A stretch of 35,699 nt of DNA from Pseudomonadota bacterium (lineage in GTDB: Bacteria > Bdellovibrionota_C > UBA2361 > OMIW01): NCBI GenBank assembly GCA_900299205.1, contig OMIW01000154.1, forward strand, positions 1 through 35,699, read 5' to 3'. Below, one piece after another: positions 8,601-16,018 of this stretch. How positions within the stretch are numbered: position 1 is the stretch's first letter; each line of letters starts with the position of its first letter. The translations under genes and the position numbers were made by a program. A model generated the notes under the pieces. It did no database searches. It saw only the letters and a list, made by a program, of their open reading frames with translations, and was not told the DNA's origin.

Positions 8601-9501
8601 AGGGCTATTGCTGACATACACCATCACTGTAAGTGGTGCGATGAACTGGTTTGTTCGAGCCCTCATTCTTTCAGAGAGCTACCTGACTTCGTGTGAGCGG
8701 ATTGGAGTGTACGCGGCGATTCCACCCGAATCTGAGACGTGCATCCGGCCTCCCAGTGGATGGCCGAACCGAGGAAAAATCGCGTTTTCCTCACTTACGG
8801 TTCGGTATCGTCCCGAACTCGAACCAGCCCTCAACGATATTTCCCTCACGATTCCAGCTGGAGCCAGAGTCGGCATAATCGGCCGTACGGGCTCGGGTAA
8901 GAGCACGATGATAGCGACACTGGCTCGATTTCTGCCATTTGGTAGTGGAGGCATAGTGATCGATGGAGTCGATATCAGCAGCCTTGACCTCGCCGCACTG
9001 CGGGGAGCGCTTTGTGTTGTTCCGCAAGAGCCCGTTCTCTTCTCAGGCGATCTTCGTGACACCCTTGACCCGTTCGGTCGAGCGACCGATACCGATATAA
9101 TGACAGTGCTCGAACGGGTAGAGCTCGGATCGTTCGTCCGTAGCTTGCCAGGACTTCTTCAGTATCAGATACATGAAGGGGGATTGAATCTCAGCGCCGG
9201 ACAGAGACAGCTCCTCTGCCTCGCCCGAGCTCTTCTCCGTGGCAACAAGATAATTATCCTCGATGAAGCAACCGCCGCGATCGATGTGGAGACAGATAGC
9301 TGTATTCAAAGAACGATTCGCCGAGAATTCATCGGCTGCACCGTGCTCGTTATTGCACACCGACTCGGGACGGTGATTGATTCAGATTTGATTCTCGCAT
9401 TGGAGCGAGGACGAGTCGTCGAATACGGCAGTCCAGTTGAGTTGTTACAGAGGGACGGTTCGTACGTCGCGGGATTGGTGCGGGAAATGCAACGGGCGTG
9501 A
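5671..9501 (+). CDS. ABCC (MRP/CFTR)-type full-length ABC transporter
   Basis: A single chain of 1276 residues laid out TMD1 (about 90-400), NBD1 (about 415-640), charged linker (about 640-705), TMD2 (about 720-1020), NBD2 (about 1045-1276). The N-terminus SLISRLLFLWVSPFINR plus RPLEVDTLLEIPDE matches the lasso-like start of eukaryotic ABCC proteins lacking TMD0. NBD1: Walker A GGVGGGKTA (about 454), signature LSGGQRQRVALARA, Walker B YLLDDPLSALD with Asp where the catalytic Glu would be. NBD2: Walker A GRTGSGKST (about 1071), signature LSAGQRQLLCLARAL, Walker B IILDEATAAID with Glu, H-loop IAHRL. This degenerate-NBD1/canonical-NBD2 asymmetry is an ABCC hallmark. Family members export organic anions and conjugates from the cytosol; the substrate here is unknown. 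Most bacterial exporters are half-size homodimers or heterodimers, so the fused form is unusual. Confidence 0.93.
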   Translation: MPRLVPHVHPSRDHPVPSATSRPSLISRLLFLWVSPFINRNFSRPLEVDTLLEIPDEFTATEQIARLKEGMARYRGQRMMLLRGLFWSIRAECFKVFLISIVLLAAGLTSPLIVRQLLRCLEGTASSLPPGAAYLVAFFGITARSGSAIAFSFVLFGIAIISMISVHHLFFHQKGAATKAHTSLRGVLFEKAMRLARSERGEVSNGQIMSLMANDTGKVMTWLTFLHSLWYHPMQIALALVLLSQILGCAVLGGVAVIGVSVAVVAYLVRVQNRIRKDVLRVVDRRVGVTAEVISAIKTVKFQGWEAPMQERISTLRDEEVQGLRRIAWFGSLAGFIGNSTPPLALAVTFSIVAIREGHLQASTVFPAMALILLLRFAFNHLPDSFNIFEAVLSLSRIERFLARADHQPVVPESTMGPAVVLTDVQFAWDSGGAALTVPDLTIERGELVAVVGGVGGGKTALLLGLLNEIPTLRGLVRMCALPALVAQHPWVVSDTIRANIIAGRPYDEERYQRAITASALVADLGSFVAGDATIIGERGVNLSGGQRQRVALARAVYAREEIYLLDDPLSALDPAVANVVFDHLIERELADTTRLMVTHRLEYALRADRVIVIEGGQIIEVGAPRELIARGGRFGELIDLHAEATVSSEQPLQKGAFTPLSADQGIFSEGEEPTPSNGDELRGEGALAESREVHSIIESEEREVGAVGWGVVRQFLRWYVPGGAAVLLAVVVVGRHLATVSVDLWLASFAKGPLTSVAPFIIGYVVLVSLLGMFHLSRWYLFLSSGLRAGITAHTLLLRSVLQAPIRFFEANPVGRIVNRFSRDLDMIESTLPRMLLDLTSSALEVVGVTVMLIYVEPRAIFFLVPIFIGYYRIQQKMRPTGREAQRLESLASSPIFAHFAESLSGVDTVRSSGLVSAFEQRLGVMMNNHSRASYSLGASARWVGLRLELLAALIILGSGISVALIPSAELSPALAGLLLTYTITVSGAMNWFVRALILSESYLTSCERIGVYAAIPPESETCIRPPSGWPNRGKIAFSSLTVRYRPELEPALNDISLTIPAGARVGIIGRTGSGKSTMIATLARFLPFGSGGIVIDGVDISSLDLAALRGALCVVPQEPVLFSGDLRDTLDPFGRATDTDIMTVLERVELGSFVRSLPGLLQYQIHEGGLNLSAGQRQLLCLARALLRGNKIIILDEATAAIDVETDSCIQRTIRREFIGCTVLVIAHRLGTVIDSDLILALERGRVVEYGSPVELLQRDGSYVAGLVREMQRA

Positions 9502-9634
9502 GCGCAGCGTTTATCGTTATTGCGCGAGGTCCCCAACTTTGCCTGTCCGCACTCGTTTCCCAAGGAAATCTGGATGAGTAATCCTCTGGTAAACGAAGAG
9601 ATTTAGATTTTTGTGTAAAGAGGACGGACCTATC

Positions 9635-11299
9635 TTAGCGGGCCACGTCCTGCCAGACCTTCATGAGCTGCGCAATTTCAGGTATTGCTGAATTCTGGAA
9701 GCATTCCTTGTTGAGGGGGGAATTCTCATCGAGAGGTTGCGAAAGTTCGTTGAGTGAGACAGAGAAGAGGAGGTATTCCTTTGATTGAGGAGAAAGGTCC
9801 GACCGGATCAAGCCGGAGCGATGAGCGCAGTTGTATAAAGAACTGATTGAAAAATCTGTCAAACCGACAACCATAAACCAGATCTCCTGGGATGGATTCG
9901 CAACTTCGAGGCTTTCAATGACGGAGCGCAGGTCCCTCCAATCTTGATAGTCCCATCTGAAGTTTTCGCTCTGAAAGTACATGACATGGTTCCCGTATGT
10001 CCTCTTTACAAGGGATTGCGTTGAATACCGGGTTTCCTCCGGAAAAAATTGATGGTTAAGGTAAAGTCCCCCAACCTTGTTCGTTACGACAGGAGCCCCG
10101 GAGGGAATCTTCGTTTCGAGGCTCTTTAAAAGATCATTCCACGAAGTATGAGTAAGTGGCGTTTCATAGTTTCGATAAAAGTAGATATCACTTTTGGAGA
10201 GGTGTTGGGAAATAATAAGAGAAAGGACACAGATAGCACTGGAAACGGGAACGTGCCAACGCTGGTGGAGCCTTGAGGAGATTACATACGTAGAATTCAA
10301 TAGGCTCATTCCGATAGGAATGAAAATCCAGGTGTTATAGCGAGAGCCAGTGAGGGGGTACAGACCTAGGAAGTAGAGTAATAGCTGCGTAACAAATACA
10401 GTTAAGGGGAGGATACCCCAAATACCTTTTTCACGAATGGCGGTTATTAGTCCGAGGCCGGTGAAAAGAAATAAAATAGTCGCGAAACTCTCTGATACGC
10501 TGAAAAAATTGCGAAAAACCCCCAATAAAACCTGCCAAACAGACATAATATCAGGCACAACGCTAAAAGCGGGAGAGGAGGACCTATTGTATAAATAATC
10601 AATCCAGCCCCAAAACGAGTATTCGGACGAGATGAGGAAATGAGTTATGGCCAATGTTAACGGAACGAACCAAGCCAGCCACCATAGGTGCCTCTTTGGG
10701 TGTGAGTGGGGGTTTTCAACTTTGCCACGATACGAATGGATAAGGAGAGCAATGATGCAACACCCAACAAAGAGAAATCCGGAATAGTGAAGAGAGCAAC
10801 AGAGGATAGCCAGAACAGCAAATACCCCAACTCGTCTCGGCGAAGCACGATTAGCTAACATCAGGAGAGAGATAGCAAGAGCATAGAGACAGCTTTGAAA
10901 AATAGCGTAGTTCCTGATTGAAAATGAATATGTGACACAAAAAGGGGTTAGCAGCTGCAAGGCACCAAATGAGGCGGCGGTTATAAGATTACGTCCCATC
11001 AGTCCGAGGATGAAGGCAAGAACTACTGAGATTATGCCGGGGATGACGGAGAAAAGGCGTTGAGTCACCACATCAGTCCTACCGTTAGTAATGATGTGGC
11101 GCAGGATGTGACTACCAGGGGGATGGAGCTCTCGACCACTCCGATGAAGAACCTCGGAAAAACTCCCCGCATCTGCTATATCAAGGTGCATCAATTCGTC
11201 TGGGTGGAAGTAGTATGTGTCAAGAGGAGTGAGGAATATAAAAAGCGAGGCAGAGACGAGAATCGCTATTTGCAAGCCGAGGACGGGCAGTCTAGTCAC
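9635..11299 (-). CDS. GT-C fold membrane glycosyltransferase (GT39/ArnT-like)
   Basis: A polytopic membrane protein of 554 residues. A first TM segment (about residues 8-25) is followed at once by YFHPDELMHLDIA with the Asp34-Glu35 pair, the loop motif that binds the lipid-linked sugar donor in GT-C enzymes such as PMT and ArnT. About 10 more hydrophobic segments follow up to about residue 370, then a soluble C-terminal part of about 180 residues, probably periplasmic. Such enzymes transfer a sugar from a polyprenyl-phosphate donor to protein, lipid A or glycan; the acceptor here cannot be read. The start is GTG at 11299 with GAGAG about 6 nt upstream. The gene and its upstream flank are visibly AT-richer than neighbours and sit next to a palindromic element, suggesting acquisition. 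It converges on the ABC transporter gene. Confidence 0.7.
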   Translation of the reverse strand: MTRLPVLGLQIAILVSASLFIFLTPLDTYYFHPDELMHLDIADAGSFSEVLHRSGRELHPPGSHILRHIITNGRTDVVTQRLFSVIPGIISVVLAFILGLMGRNLITAASFGALQLLTPFCVTYSFSIRNYAIFQSCLYALAISLLMLANRASPRRVGVFAVLAILCCSLHYSGFLFVGCCIIALLIHSYRGKVENPHSHPKRHLWWLAWFVPLTLAITHFLISSEYSFWGWIDYLYNRSSSPAFSVVPDIMSVWQVLLGVFRNFFSVSESFATILFLFTGLGLITAIREKGIWGILPLTVFVTQLLLYFLGLYPLTGSRYNTWIFIPIGMSLLNSTYVISSRLHQRWHVPVSSAICVLSLIISQHLSKSDIYFYRNYETPLTHTSWNDLLKSLETKIPSGAPVVTNKVGGLYLNHQFFPEETRYSTQSLVKRTYGNHVMYFQSENFRWDYQDWRDLRSVIESLEVANPSQEIWFMVVGLTDFSISSLYNCAHRSGLIRSDLSPQSKEYLLFSVSLNELSQPLDENSPLNKECFQNSAIPEIAQLMKVWQDVAR

Positions 11300-11436
11300 T
11301 TTATACTCTCTTTTCGAGGTCTATTAATGGATCGAGACGGACCCCATTCTTCATTCAGGGATACCGGAATACTAGTCTATCCTTACCCTTGTTCTTTGGA
11401 CAGGTACTAGGGGGAGGAGTAAGGTGGCGTTCTAAG

Positions 11437-11619
11437 AGGCTGCGAAATAAGGGGTTTCGGACGATGGCACCGCTCATTCGGCCCATACATCAATTCGAAA
11501 GGACGAGAAAAAATCCTCAAAATATGCATGATATTCCTCCGGTTTTTTGTCGTCCTTTCGAATCGAGTCCATGCCAAAGCAGCGGCACCCTCGCCTCGAA
11601 CCCCCTTATTTCGCAGCCT
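11437..11619. mobile_element. MITE-like 183-bp palindromic element with CTAAG flanks
   Basis: The two ends are exact inverted repeats of 18 bp (AGGCTGCGAAATAAGGGG and its complement), and similarity continues almost the whole way to the centre. A second highly matching block is the 15-bp ATTCGAAAGGACGAC/G segment at 11493-11507 and its complement at 11549-11563. The arms are about 90 nt each with a tiny AT-rich centre around 11521-11535. Both ends are flanked by CTAAG (11432-11436 and 11620-11624), a candidate 5-bp target duplication; because the flank is partly palindromic, the exact duplication is uncertain. The terminal sequence resembles the GAGGCTGT... style ends of IS4/IS5-group elements. 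There is no transposase, so any movement would need one in trans. Confidence 0.7.
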
Positions 11620-11805
11620 CTAAGAATGGCCCCTCCCCCGGACTCAAAACAAAAAAAGCCCTACTCCAATCCGCCCCCCACGTCATACTAATTATCGTGT
11701 GTGAGGTATGATGTGAAAATGACGTGTTCTTCCGAGCAGAAGTATGATCGCAATTGCTCGCAACATGATCAACAGGGTGGTGACAAATCATCTCCTGCCG
11801 TGCTC

Positions 11806-11875
11806 TTTGAGGGTTTGACTGGAACTCATTCGGAGTAGACGAAAAAGTCCTTCTCGTTTCGTCAAAACTCTCAAA
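11806..11875. repeat. Imperfect inverted repeat with internal hairpins
   Basis: TTTGAGGGTTTGAC (11806-11819) pairs with GTCAAAACTCTCAAA (11861-11875) with one indel and one wobble or mismatch. The 41-nt interval contains two further hairpins, ACTC/GAGT (11825-11836) and GACGAAA/TTTCGTC (about 11838-11863). It lies downstream of the SPFH gene stop. It could be a structured RNA end, a terminator-like element or a decayed mobile-element relic. Confidence 0.45.
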
Positions 11876-11930
11876 ATGCTCGCCACAGAACTATTTTTTA
11901 CCACCCTATTCGAGGTGGCCCGATTCCTCA

Positions 11931-12971
11931 CTAAATTTCATCCAAAATCGCCTTGCGTTTTTCGGCGTATTCCTCAGCCGAGATTAACTCCATATTTCGC
12001 AGCTCCTTGAGCTTCATAAGTCGCTCGGCAGCCGATAGTTGAGAGGGTGCTGCTTGTTCGTGGGGAGTGGTGGAGACCGTTACGGGGGTATTAACGAGGA
12101 TACCGGCCATTTGTTGCCCCAGCGCAACACCAGCGCCGATCCCCATCCCTACTCCGGCACCGCCGCTTTCATTTTTTGCGGCATCACGCATCGCTTTAAC
12201 CTGCTGCATCTGAGCAAAGGAGAGGCCAGCCGCTTTAGCCGCACCGACCTCGGCGATCGTATCAGCGATGGTGCCTACGCGTGAGGTTGTCTCCTCATCA
12301 AAATCTGTTCCCTCAATTCGAAAATCAAGCAACTCGAATCCAAGCTCGGTAAAATCTGGCTTTGCCCTCTCGGTGCACTGAGCTGCGAGCTGCTCTCGGT
12401 GTTTGTCGATCTCAAGAAAAGCGTATCCAGCCTGTGCGAACGTGGCAGTGAGTGGTTGAATAAATCGCGGAACGAGAACCGCGCGAATATCCTGAACGGT
12501 TACTTGAGCCCGAGCCCCCAGTACCGAGGAGAAAAAGAAGTTCGGATCGGAAAATCGAAAGGAGAAATTGCCGTACGCTCGCAAGCCTACCGGGAATTGA
12601 TAGACAGGGTCTGCATATTTGACAGGGGTGCTCGTCCCCCACTTCTGATTGAGAAGCTGCGCGGTGCGGAAGAAATAAACCCCCACCTTGTGTTCACTCT
12701 CAAAGTTTTGCAAAACACTCTTGAGGGTAGTGATGAAGGGGATATTGTCCGTTTCAATCTGATAGAGACCCTCTTTGCTATGAACTGCCTGAATGGTTCC
12801 TCGATAGAGGAGGATAACTCCCTCACCCGGTTTTATAATGAGCTTGGAGGCATCCTTGATCTCGTCAAAGTTCTCCGACCAGCTTGCGATAACGAGGTCG
12901 TCCGATGGGTTCTCCCATTCGATGACAGAGCGAAGCTGCTTGCCGAGATTGAAGAGATCGCGTAATACCAT
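11931..12971 (-). CDS. SPFH-domain protein with C-terminal SHOCT (virion-core/YdjI-like)
   Basis: The N-terminal 230 residues fit the SPFH (band-7) family branch often labelled virion core protein or YdjI-like: IKPGEGVILLYRGTIQ, the FFRTAQLLNQKWGTSTPVKY strand set, the YGNFSFRFSDPNFFF block and ELGFELLDFRIEG. A helical segment (AKAAGLSFAQMQQVKAMRDAA) and a Gly-rich stretch GGAGVGMGIGAGVALG follow. The last 30 residues (LMKLKELRNMELISAEEYAEKRKAILDEI) are a SHOCT domain, a small oligomerisation module. No TM segment is evident, so membrane association would be peripheral. A GGAG lies about 9 nt before the ATG. It is divergent from speD across 237 bp and such proteins recur near DUF4178/DUF350/SpeD genes, so it probably belongs to that system. 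Confidence 0.85.
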   Translation of the reverse strand: MVLRDLFNLGKQLRSVIEWENPSDDLVIASWSENFDEIKDASKLIIKPGEGVILLYRGTIQAVHSKEGLYQIETDNIPFITTLKSVLQNFESEHKVGVYFFRTAQLLNQKWGTSTPVKYADPVYQFPVGLRAYGNFSFRFSDPNFFFSSVLGARAQVTVQDIRAVLVPRFIQPLTATFAQAGYAFLEIDKHREQLAAQCTERAKPDFTELGFELLDFRIEGTDFDEETTSRVGTIADTIAEVGAAKAAGLSFAQMQQVKAMRDAAKNESGGAGVGMGIGAGVALGQQMAGILVNTPVTVSTTPHEQAAPSQLSAAERLMKLKELRNMELISAEEYAEKRKAILDEI

Positions 12972-13208
12972 ACAGGAAGTCTCCGTTGATAAGGGGCATT
13001 TGCAAAAACCGATGCATCTTCTGCTTGGTGATAACGAGCGGAAGTCGAATGCACATTATATCGTACCTTTTGCTCACGTTGTAGTGGTCTTCGAATTTCG
13101 CTCAGCGGTTTGAAGCGTGCAATTCTATCAACGGCTATTCGGGCATTTCGTCTTGACGATATTCTTACCCGATTCAACTGCCGGATCCCCGAAAATATTG
13201 ATAGATAG

Positions 13209-13640
13209 ATGCCCTCTCTACCACCAGCTACCCATCTGTGTGCCACGCTTATCGGATGCCAACTGGGGCTCCTCTGCCCCGAGCCCGAGCGTCTTGCCCC
13301 GCTTGGGGGGGCAATATCGGCGCGAGCTAGGTCAGCGGGGTTTCATGTCGTCGGTGAGGCGTTTCACTTTTTCGGGCCTCACGCCATCACCGGTGCACTC
13401 CTTCTCGCTGAGTCCCACCTCTGCTTCCACACCTGGCCTGAGTTCGGGGTGGTGTATCTTGATCTCTTTACCTGTGCGCAATCAGAGACCGCTGTCCGTG
13501 CGATGGAGGAGCTTATTGGCCTTCTCGCGATTGAATTTTTTTGTGCGTCCGAGATGAAGGTCTCATTGCTTGACCGCAATCGGGGGGGGGTGCCGCAGCT
13601 CCTCCGAAATTCCGTCCCTCCTATCGAAGGAGTTCTATGA
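13209..13640 (+). CDS. speD: S-adenosylmethionine decarboxylase proenzyme (SpeD)
   Basis: SpeD self-cleaves at a serine to make a pyruvoyl cofactor and decarboxylates AdoMet to the aminopropyl donor for polyamine synthesis. The processing motif LLLAESHLCFHTWPE contains Ser69 (cleavage site), His74 and, downstream in LDLFTC, Cys89; these match the Ser, His and Cys that are essential in the short bacterial/archaeal SpeD class. The 143-residue length fits that class. The last codons overlap the next gene by ATGA, which indicates translational coupling. A run of eight G (13582-13589) lies near the 3' end. Pairing with the spermidine-synthase-like gene at 16.4 kb suggests a dedicated pathway instead of housekeeping spermidine supply. 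Confidence 0.93.
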   Translation: MPSLPPATHLCATLIGCQLGLLCPEPERLAPLGGAISARARSAGFHVVGEAFHFFGPHAITGALLLAESHLCFHTWPEFGVVYLDLFTCAQSETAVRAMEELIGLLAIEFFCASEMKVSLLDRNRGGVPQLLRNSVPPIEGVL

Positions 13641-14245
13641 CCCAACAGATCCGATGTAGTAGCTGTGGAGGTGCTCATGCCGTTGAGGAGGCGTTCGCGC
13701 GGATCTTTGCTTGTTGCTACTGTGGCCTTGTTTCACGGATTGATGGGGGTTCGCTGACTGTTGTTGGTCGTTCAACACAAATAGCGGTAAACCAAGGGCT
13801 CTTCTCGATCGGGATGCGGGGAACATATCGAGATGAATCCTTCACGGTAGTGGGACGGATTCGATACCACCATGAAGCTGGAGTATGGGATGAGTGGCAG
13901 CTCATCTGTGGTGGACGCCCGATGTGGGTGCAACAAGACGAAGGTCGGTTGACCGTATTCCACCGAGAAGAGGTCATTACTGATGCGCCTCCGTTTTATT
14001 CGTTGGAGGCCGGAAAAAATGTCTCACTCGGAGGTAGCTCTTTTTTCGTCTCTGAGATTGGGGAGGGAGTTATTGCAGCGCTGAGTGGGCAGATTCCGCG
14101 TGATGTCGCCGTTGGACAAGGTTTTTTCTTTGTTGAGGGAATTGGTGCAAAGATCAGCATCAGCGTTGAGTATTACTTCACGGAAGTAGTTCTTTATGAG
14201 GGAATAAAAGCCCTTCCGGAACAATTCAAAAGCGAACCGATATGA
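13637..14245 (+). CDS. Zinc-ribbon DUF4178 protein (short paralogue)
   Basis: The N-terminus carries a CxxC...CCxC zinc ribbon (Cys7, Cys10, Cys26/27, Cys29). A single DUF4178 domain follows, recognisable from GLFSIGMRGTYRDESFTVVG, RIRYHHEAGVWDEWQLI and PMWVQQDEGRLTVFH. There is no signal peptide or TM segment, so it is probably cytoplasmic, possibly membrane-associated through partners. DUF4178 has no established biochemical role; it recurs with DUF350, SpeD and spermidine-synthase-like proteins. The gene overlaps both speD and the next gene by 4 bp (ATGA). Confidence 0.85.
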   Translation: MTQQIRCSSCGGAHAVEEAFARIFACCYCGLVSRIDGGSLTVVGRSTQIAVNQGLFSIGMRGTYRDESFTVVGRIRYHHEAGVWDEWQLICGGRPMWVQQDEGRLTVFHREEVITDAPPFYSLEAGKNVSLGGSSFFVSEIGEGVIAALSGQIPRDVAVGQGFFFVEGIGAKISISVEYYFTEVVLYEGIKALPEQFKSEPI

Positions 14246-15729
14246 TTGACGATCGGTGGGAAGATCAACTCAAAGAGTTGCTTGACGATGGTGCGCTTGA
14301 TCGGGTGCTTGCTGTGCGGGATGCGCTCGGTAGCCGTGCAAAAAGAACCGACCTCGCTCCTTTGATCGAAACAGCGGAGCGTCGGAAGCGCCTTCTTGCG
14401 TTGTTCAGCGTTGAGTCCCCGAGAGCACGAGGTGTGTCATGCCCGAGCTGTGATCTTAAACTCCGGGTGGTTTCGGAGAGCTCCCGAAGTGTCGGTTGTT
14501 ATGGATGTGGTGCAATCATTGAGATTGGCTCGCTCCAAATCGTGGGGGAGCGGTCCGATAGGCTCAATCAATCCGCGCTTACTCTGGGTCACCGTGGTAC
14601 TATCGATGGAACCTCGGTAGAGGTTATCGGTCGTGTTGGGTATCATGCAGAAACGAGGGAGTACGATGCTGAGGATAATACCTATGAATCTGGAACCTGG
14701 TACTGGGAGGAGTGGAGTCTCCTTACTTCGTCAGGCGTGACCTGGTTCCTCTCGGTTGACTCAGAGGGGTATGCGTTAGCTCGGCCCTTTACACCGGCGA
14801 CTCCCGCGGTGCCATTCGATTATACTGATGAGATGGATCTCGCCGAGCTATCCAATGGTGGGGGTATGTTCGGCGGGCTTATACCGCAGTCGATGCGTCG
14901 GACAACCCGGATCGATGAATGGGGAAAGGCGAGGATCGTCGCGACCGAAGGTGAGCTGTCATGGGTACCAAATCCTGAAGAGGAGATACTATATGCAGAG
15001 CAACGTGATGGGTCACGCGGGGCGCGAGGGGTTGAGTGGAGACGTGATTCGGCCTCAAAAGAGACGATAGAGGCGGAGTTTTATCGCTCCGAGTCGGTGT
15101 CCTATGCTGAACTTCTCGAGATATTTCCGGTCCCGGAACTTATCGAGTCCCATGAATATGAGACTTCGATTCGACGAGAACGATTAGGGTGGGCCACCTC
15201 TTTTATGCTCGTAGGGGTGTTACTTCTCATACGCGGGGCAGTATGGTCTAAGGCCGGTAGCACGATATTCAGTAAATCGGTCGACCTGTCGTTAACAGCA
15301 AGTGACTCCGGCTATCTCATGGGTCCGGTTGGCCTCCTTCAATCAGGACTTATCTATGAAGTGTCTTTCGGCGCGTCGATACCCGATAACTCTGATGTGT
15401 GGCTTGGAGTTGAGATACTTGATCGCGATAAAAGCGCTATTAACGCTCCTCAAGCTGATTTTTGGCGGGAATCTGGGTATGAGGATGGTGAACATTATAG
15501 TGAATCGAATCTCTCCGCGAAGAAACGATTTCAACTTCAAGAACCGGGATATTACTTCCTTCGCTTATTTTCAGAGACCGAGCCCGGGCAGCGAGTGTCG
15601 GGAACAGCCCATGTCGCGGTGAATGAGGGGGTCCAAACTCCCGTGTTGTATGTGCTCTGCGGTATTGTGTCATTAGTGATTGGATTCGTTCTCAGGATGT
15701 TAGCCCCTCAGCCGCGAAATCTCATATGA
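14242..15729 (+). CDS. Zinc-ribbon DUF4178 membrane protein (long paralogue)
   Basis: A larger relative of the preceding gene. A helical, charged N-terminus (about residues 1-60) is followed by a zinc ribbon (Cys67, Cys70, Cys86, Cys89) and a DUF4178 domain (about 105-305) with LTLGHRGTIDGTSVEVIGRVGYH and WEEWSLLTSSGVTWFLS. One TM helix (about 316-335), a beta-rich segment of about 130 residues and a second TM helix (about 468-487) close the protein. The beta-rich segment would lie outside the membrane and looks like a small sandwich or jelly-roll; this is inference. Starts and ends with ATGA overlaps. A tandem paralogue pair of different topology suggests a cytosolic and a membrane-tethered subunit of one complex. 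Confidence 0.85.
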   Translation: MIDDRWEDQLKELLDDGALDRVLAVRDALGSRAKRTDLAPLIETAERRKRLLALFSVESPRARGVSCPSCDLKLRVVSESSRSVGCYGCGAIIEIGSLQIVGERSDRLNQSALTLGHRGTIDGTSVEVIGRVGYHAETREYDAEDNTYESGTWYWEEWSLLTSSGVTWFLSVDSEGYALARPFTPATPAVPFDYTDEMDLAELSNGGGMFGGLIPQSMRRTTRIDEWGKARIVATEGELSWVPNPEEEILYAEQRDGSRGARGVEWRRDSASKETIEAEFYRSESVSYAELLEIFPVPELIESHEYETSIRRERLGWATSFMLVGVLLLIRGAVWSKAGSTIFSKSVDLSLTASDSGYLMGPVGLLQSGLIYEVSFGASIPDNSDVWLGVEILDRDKSAINAPQADFWRESGYEDGEHYSESNLSAKKRFQLQEPGYYFLRLFSETEPGQRVSGTAHVAVNEGVQTPVLYVLCGIVSLVIGFVLRMLAPQPRNLI

Positions 15730-15971
15730 AACCATTTAGCTCATTCACCAAAACGGTTCTGGGTTCGACCCTGCTTCTCCTCGTCGGGACACCATGGATC
15801 GGTTCGAAGAGGCCTTTTTGGTTGGGAACCGAGCGAGATTCTCGGGTCGTAGCGGCACTCGATCGCTGTGCACCCGAGTTTCGTAATGCTCAGGGCCGTT
15901 GTATTCAAACAAGCCGTTCTGCCCTAAGGCATCGCTCAATTTTTGGTGGCAGCTATGGGTCAGGTAAATGA
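15726..15971 (+). CDS. Small single-TM protein of unknown function
   Basis: 81 residues: a short N-terminus, one hydrophobic helix (about residues 9-24) that is either a signal anchor or signal peptide, then a polar segment with two cysteines (in DRCAPEF and QGRCIQTSR) and an unusual glycine-rich end FGGSYGSGK. The ATG overlaps the stop of the DUF4178 gene (ATGA), which is the strongest evidence that it is real. Not recognised as a named family. Small secreted proteins at this position are seen in related DUF4178/DUF350 clusters, as I recall, but that is not verified here. Confidence 0.6.
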   Translation: MKPFSSFTKTVLGSTLLLLVGTPWIGSKRPFWLGTERDSRVVAALDRCAPEFRNAQGRCIQTSRSALRHRSIFGGSYGSGK

Positions 15972-16018
15972 GTTAAATTTTATCTCAGAGTAGTCTGTTG
16001 GCATTTTGTGGGAGATCT

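Larger units (their letters stand above)
11300..11930. other. Gene-free, repeat-bearing intergenic region
   Basis: This 630-bp stretch between two minus-strand genes holds no convincing coding sequence. It contains the 183-bp palindromic element (11437-11619) and a second inverted repeat (11806-11875). The promoter of the glycosyltransferase must lie in 11300-11436 or be supplied by the element. Confidence 0.7.

Noticed and set aside
11437-11619. Integron attC site as an explanation of the palindrome
   Set aside because: Core sites of the GTTRRRY / RYYYAAC type are absent and the arms are far too perfectly matched at their ends.
12399-12965. 188-residue frame antisense to the SPFH gene
   Set aside because: Shadow of a well-recognised SPFH/SHOCT gene on the other strand.
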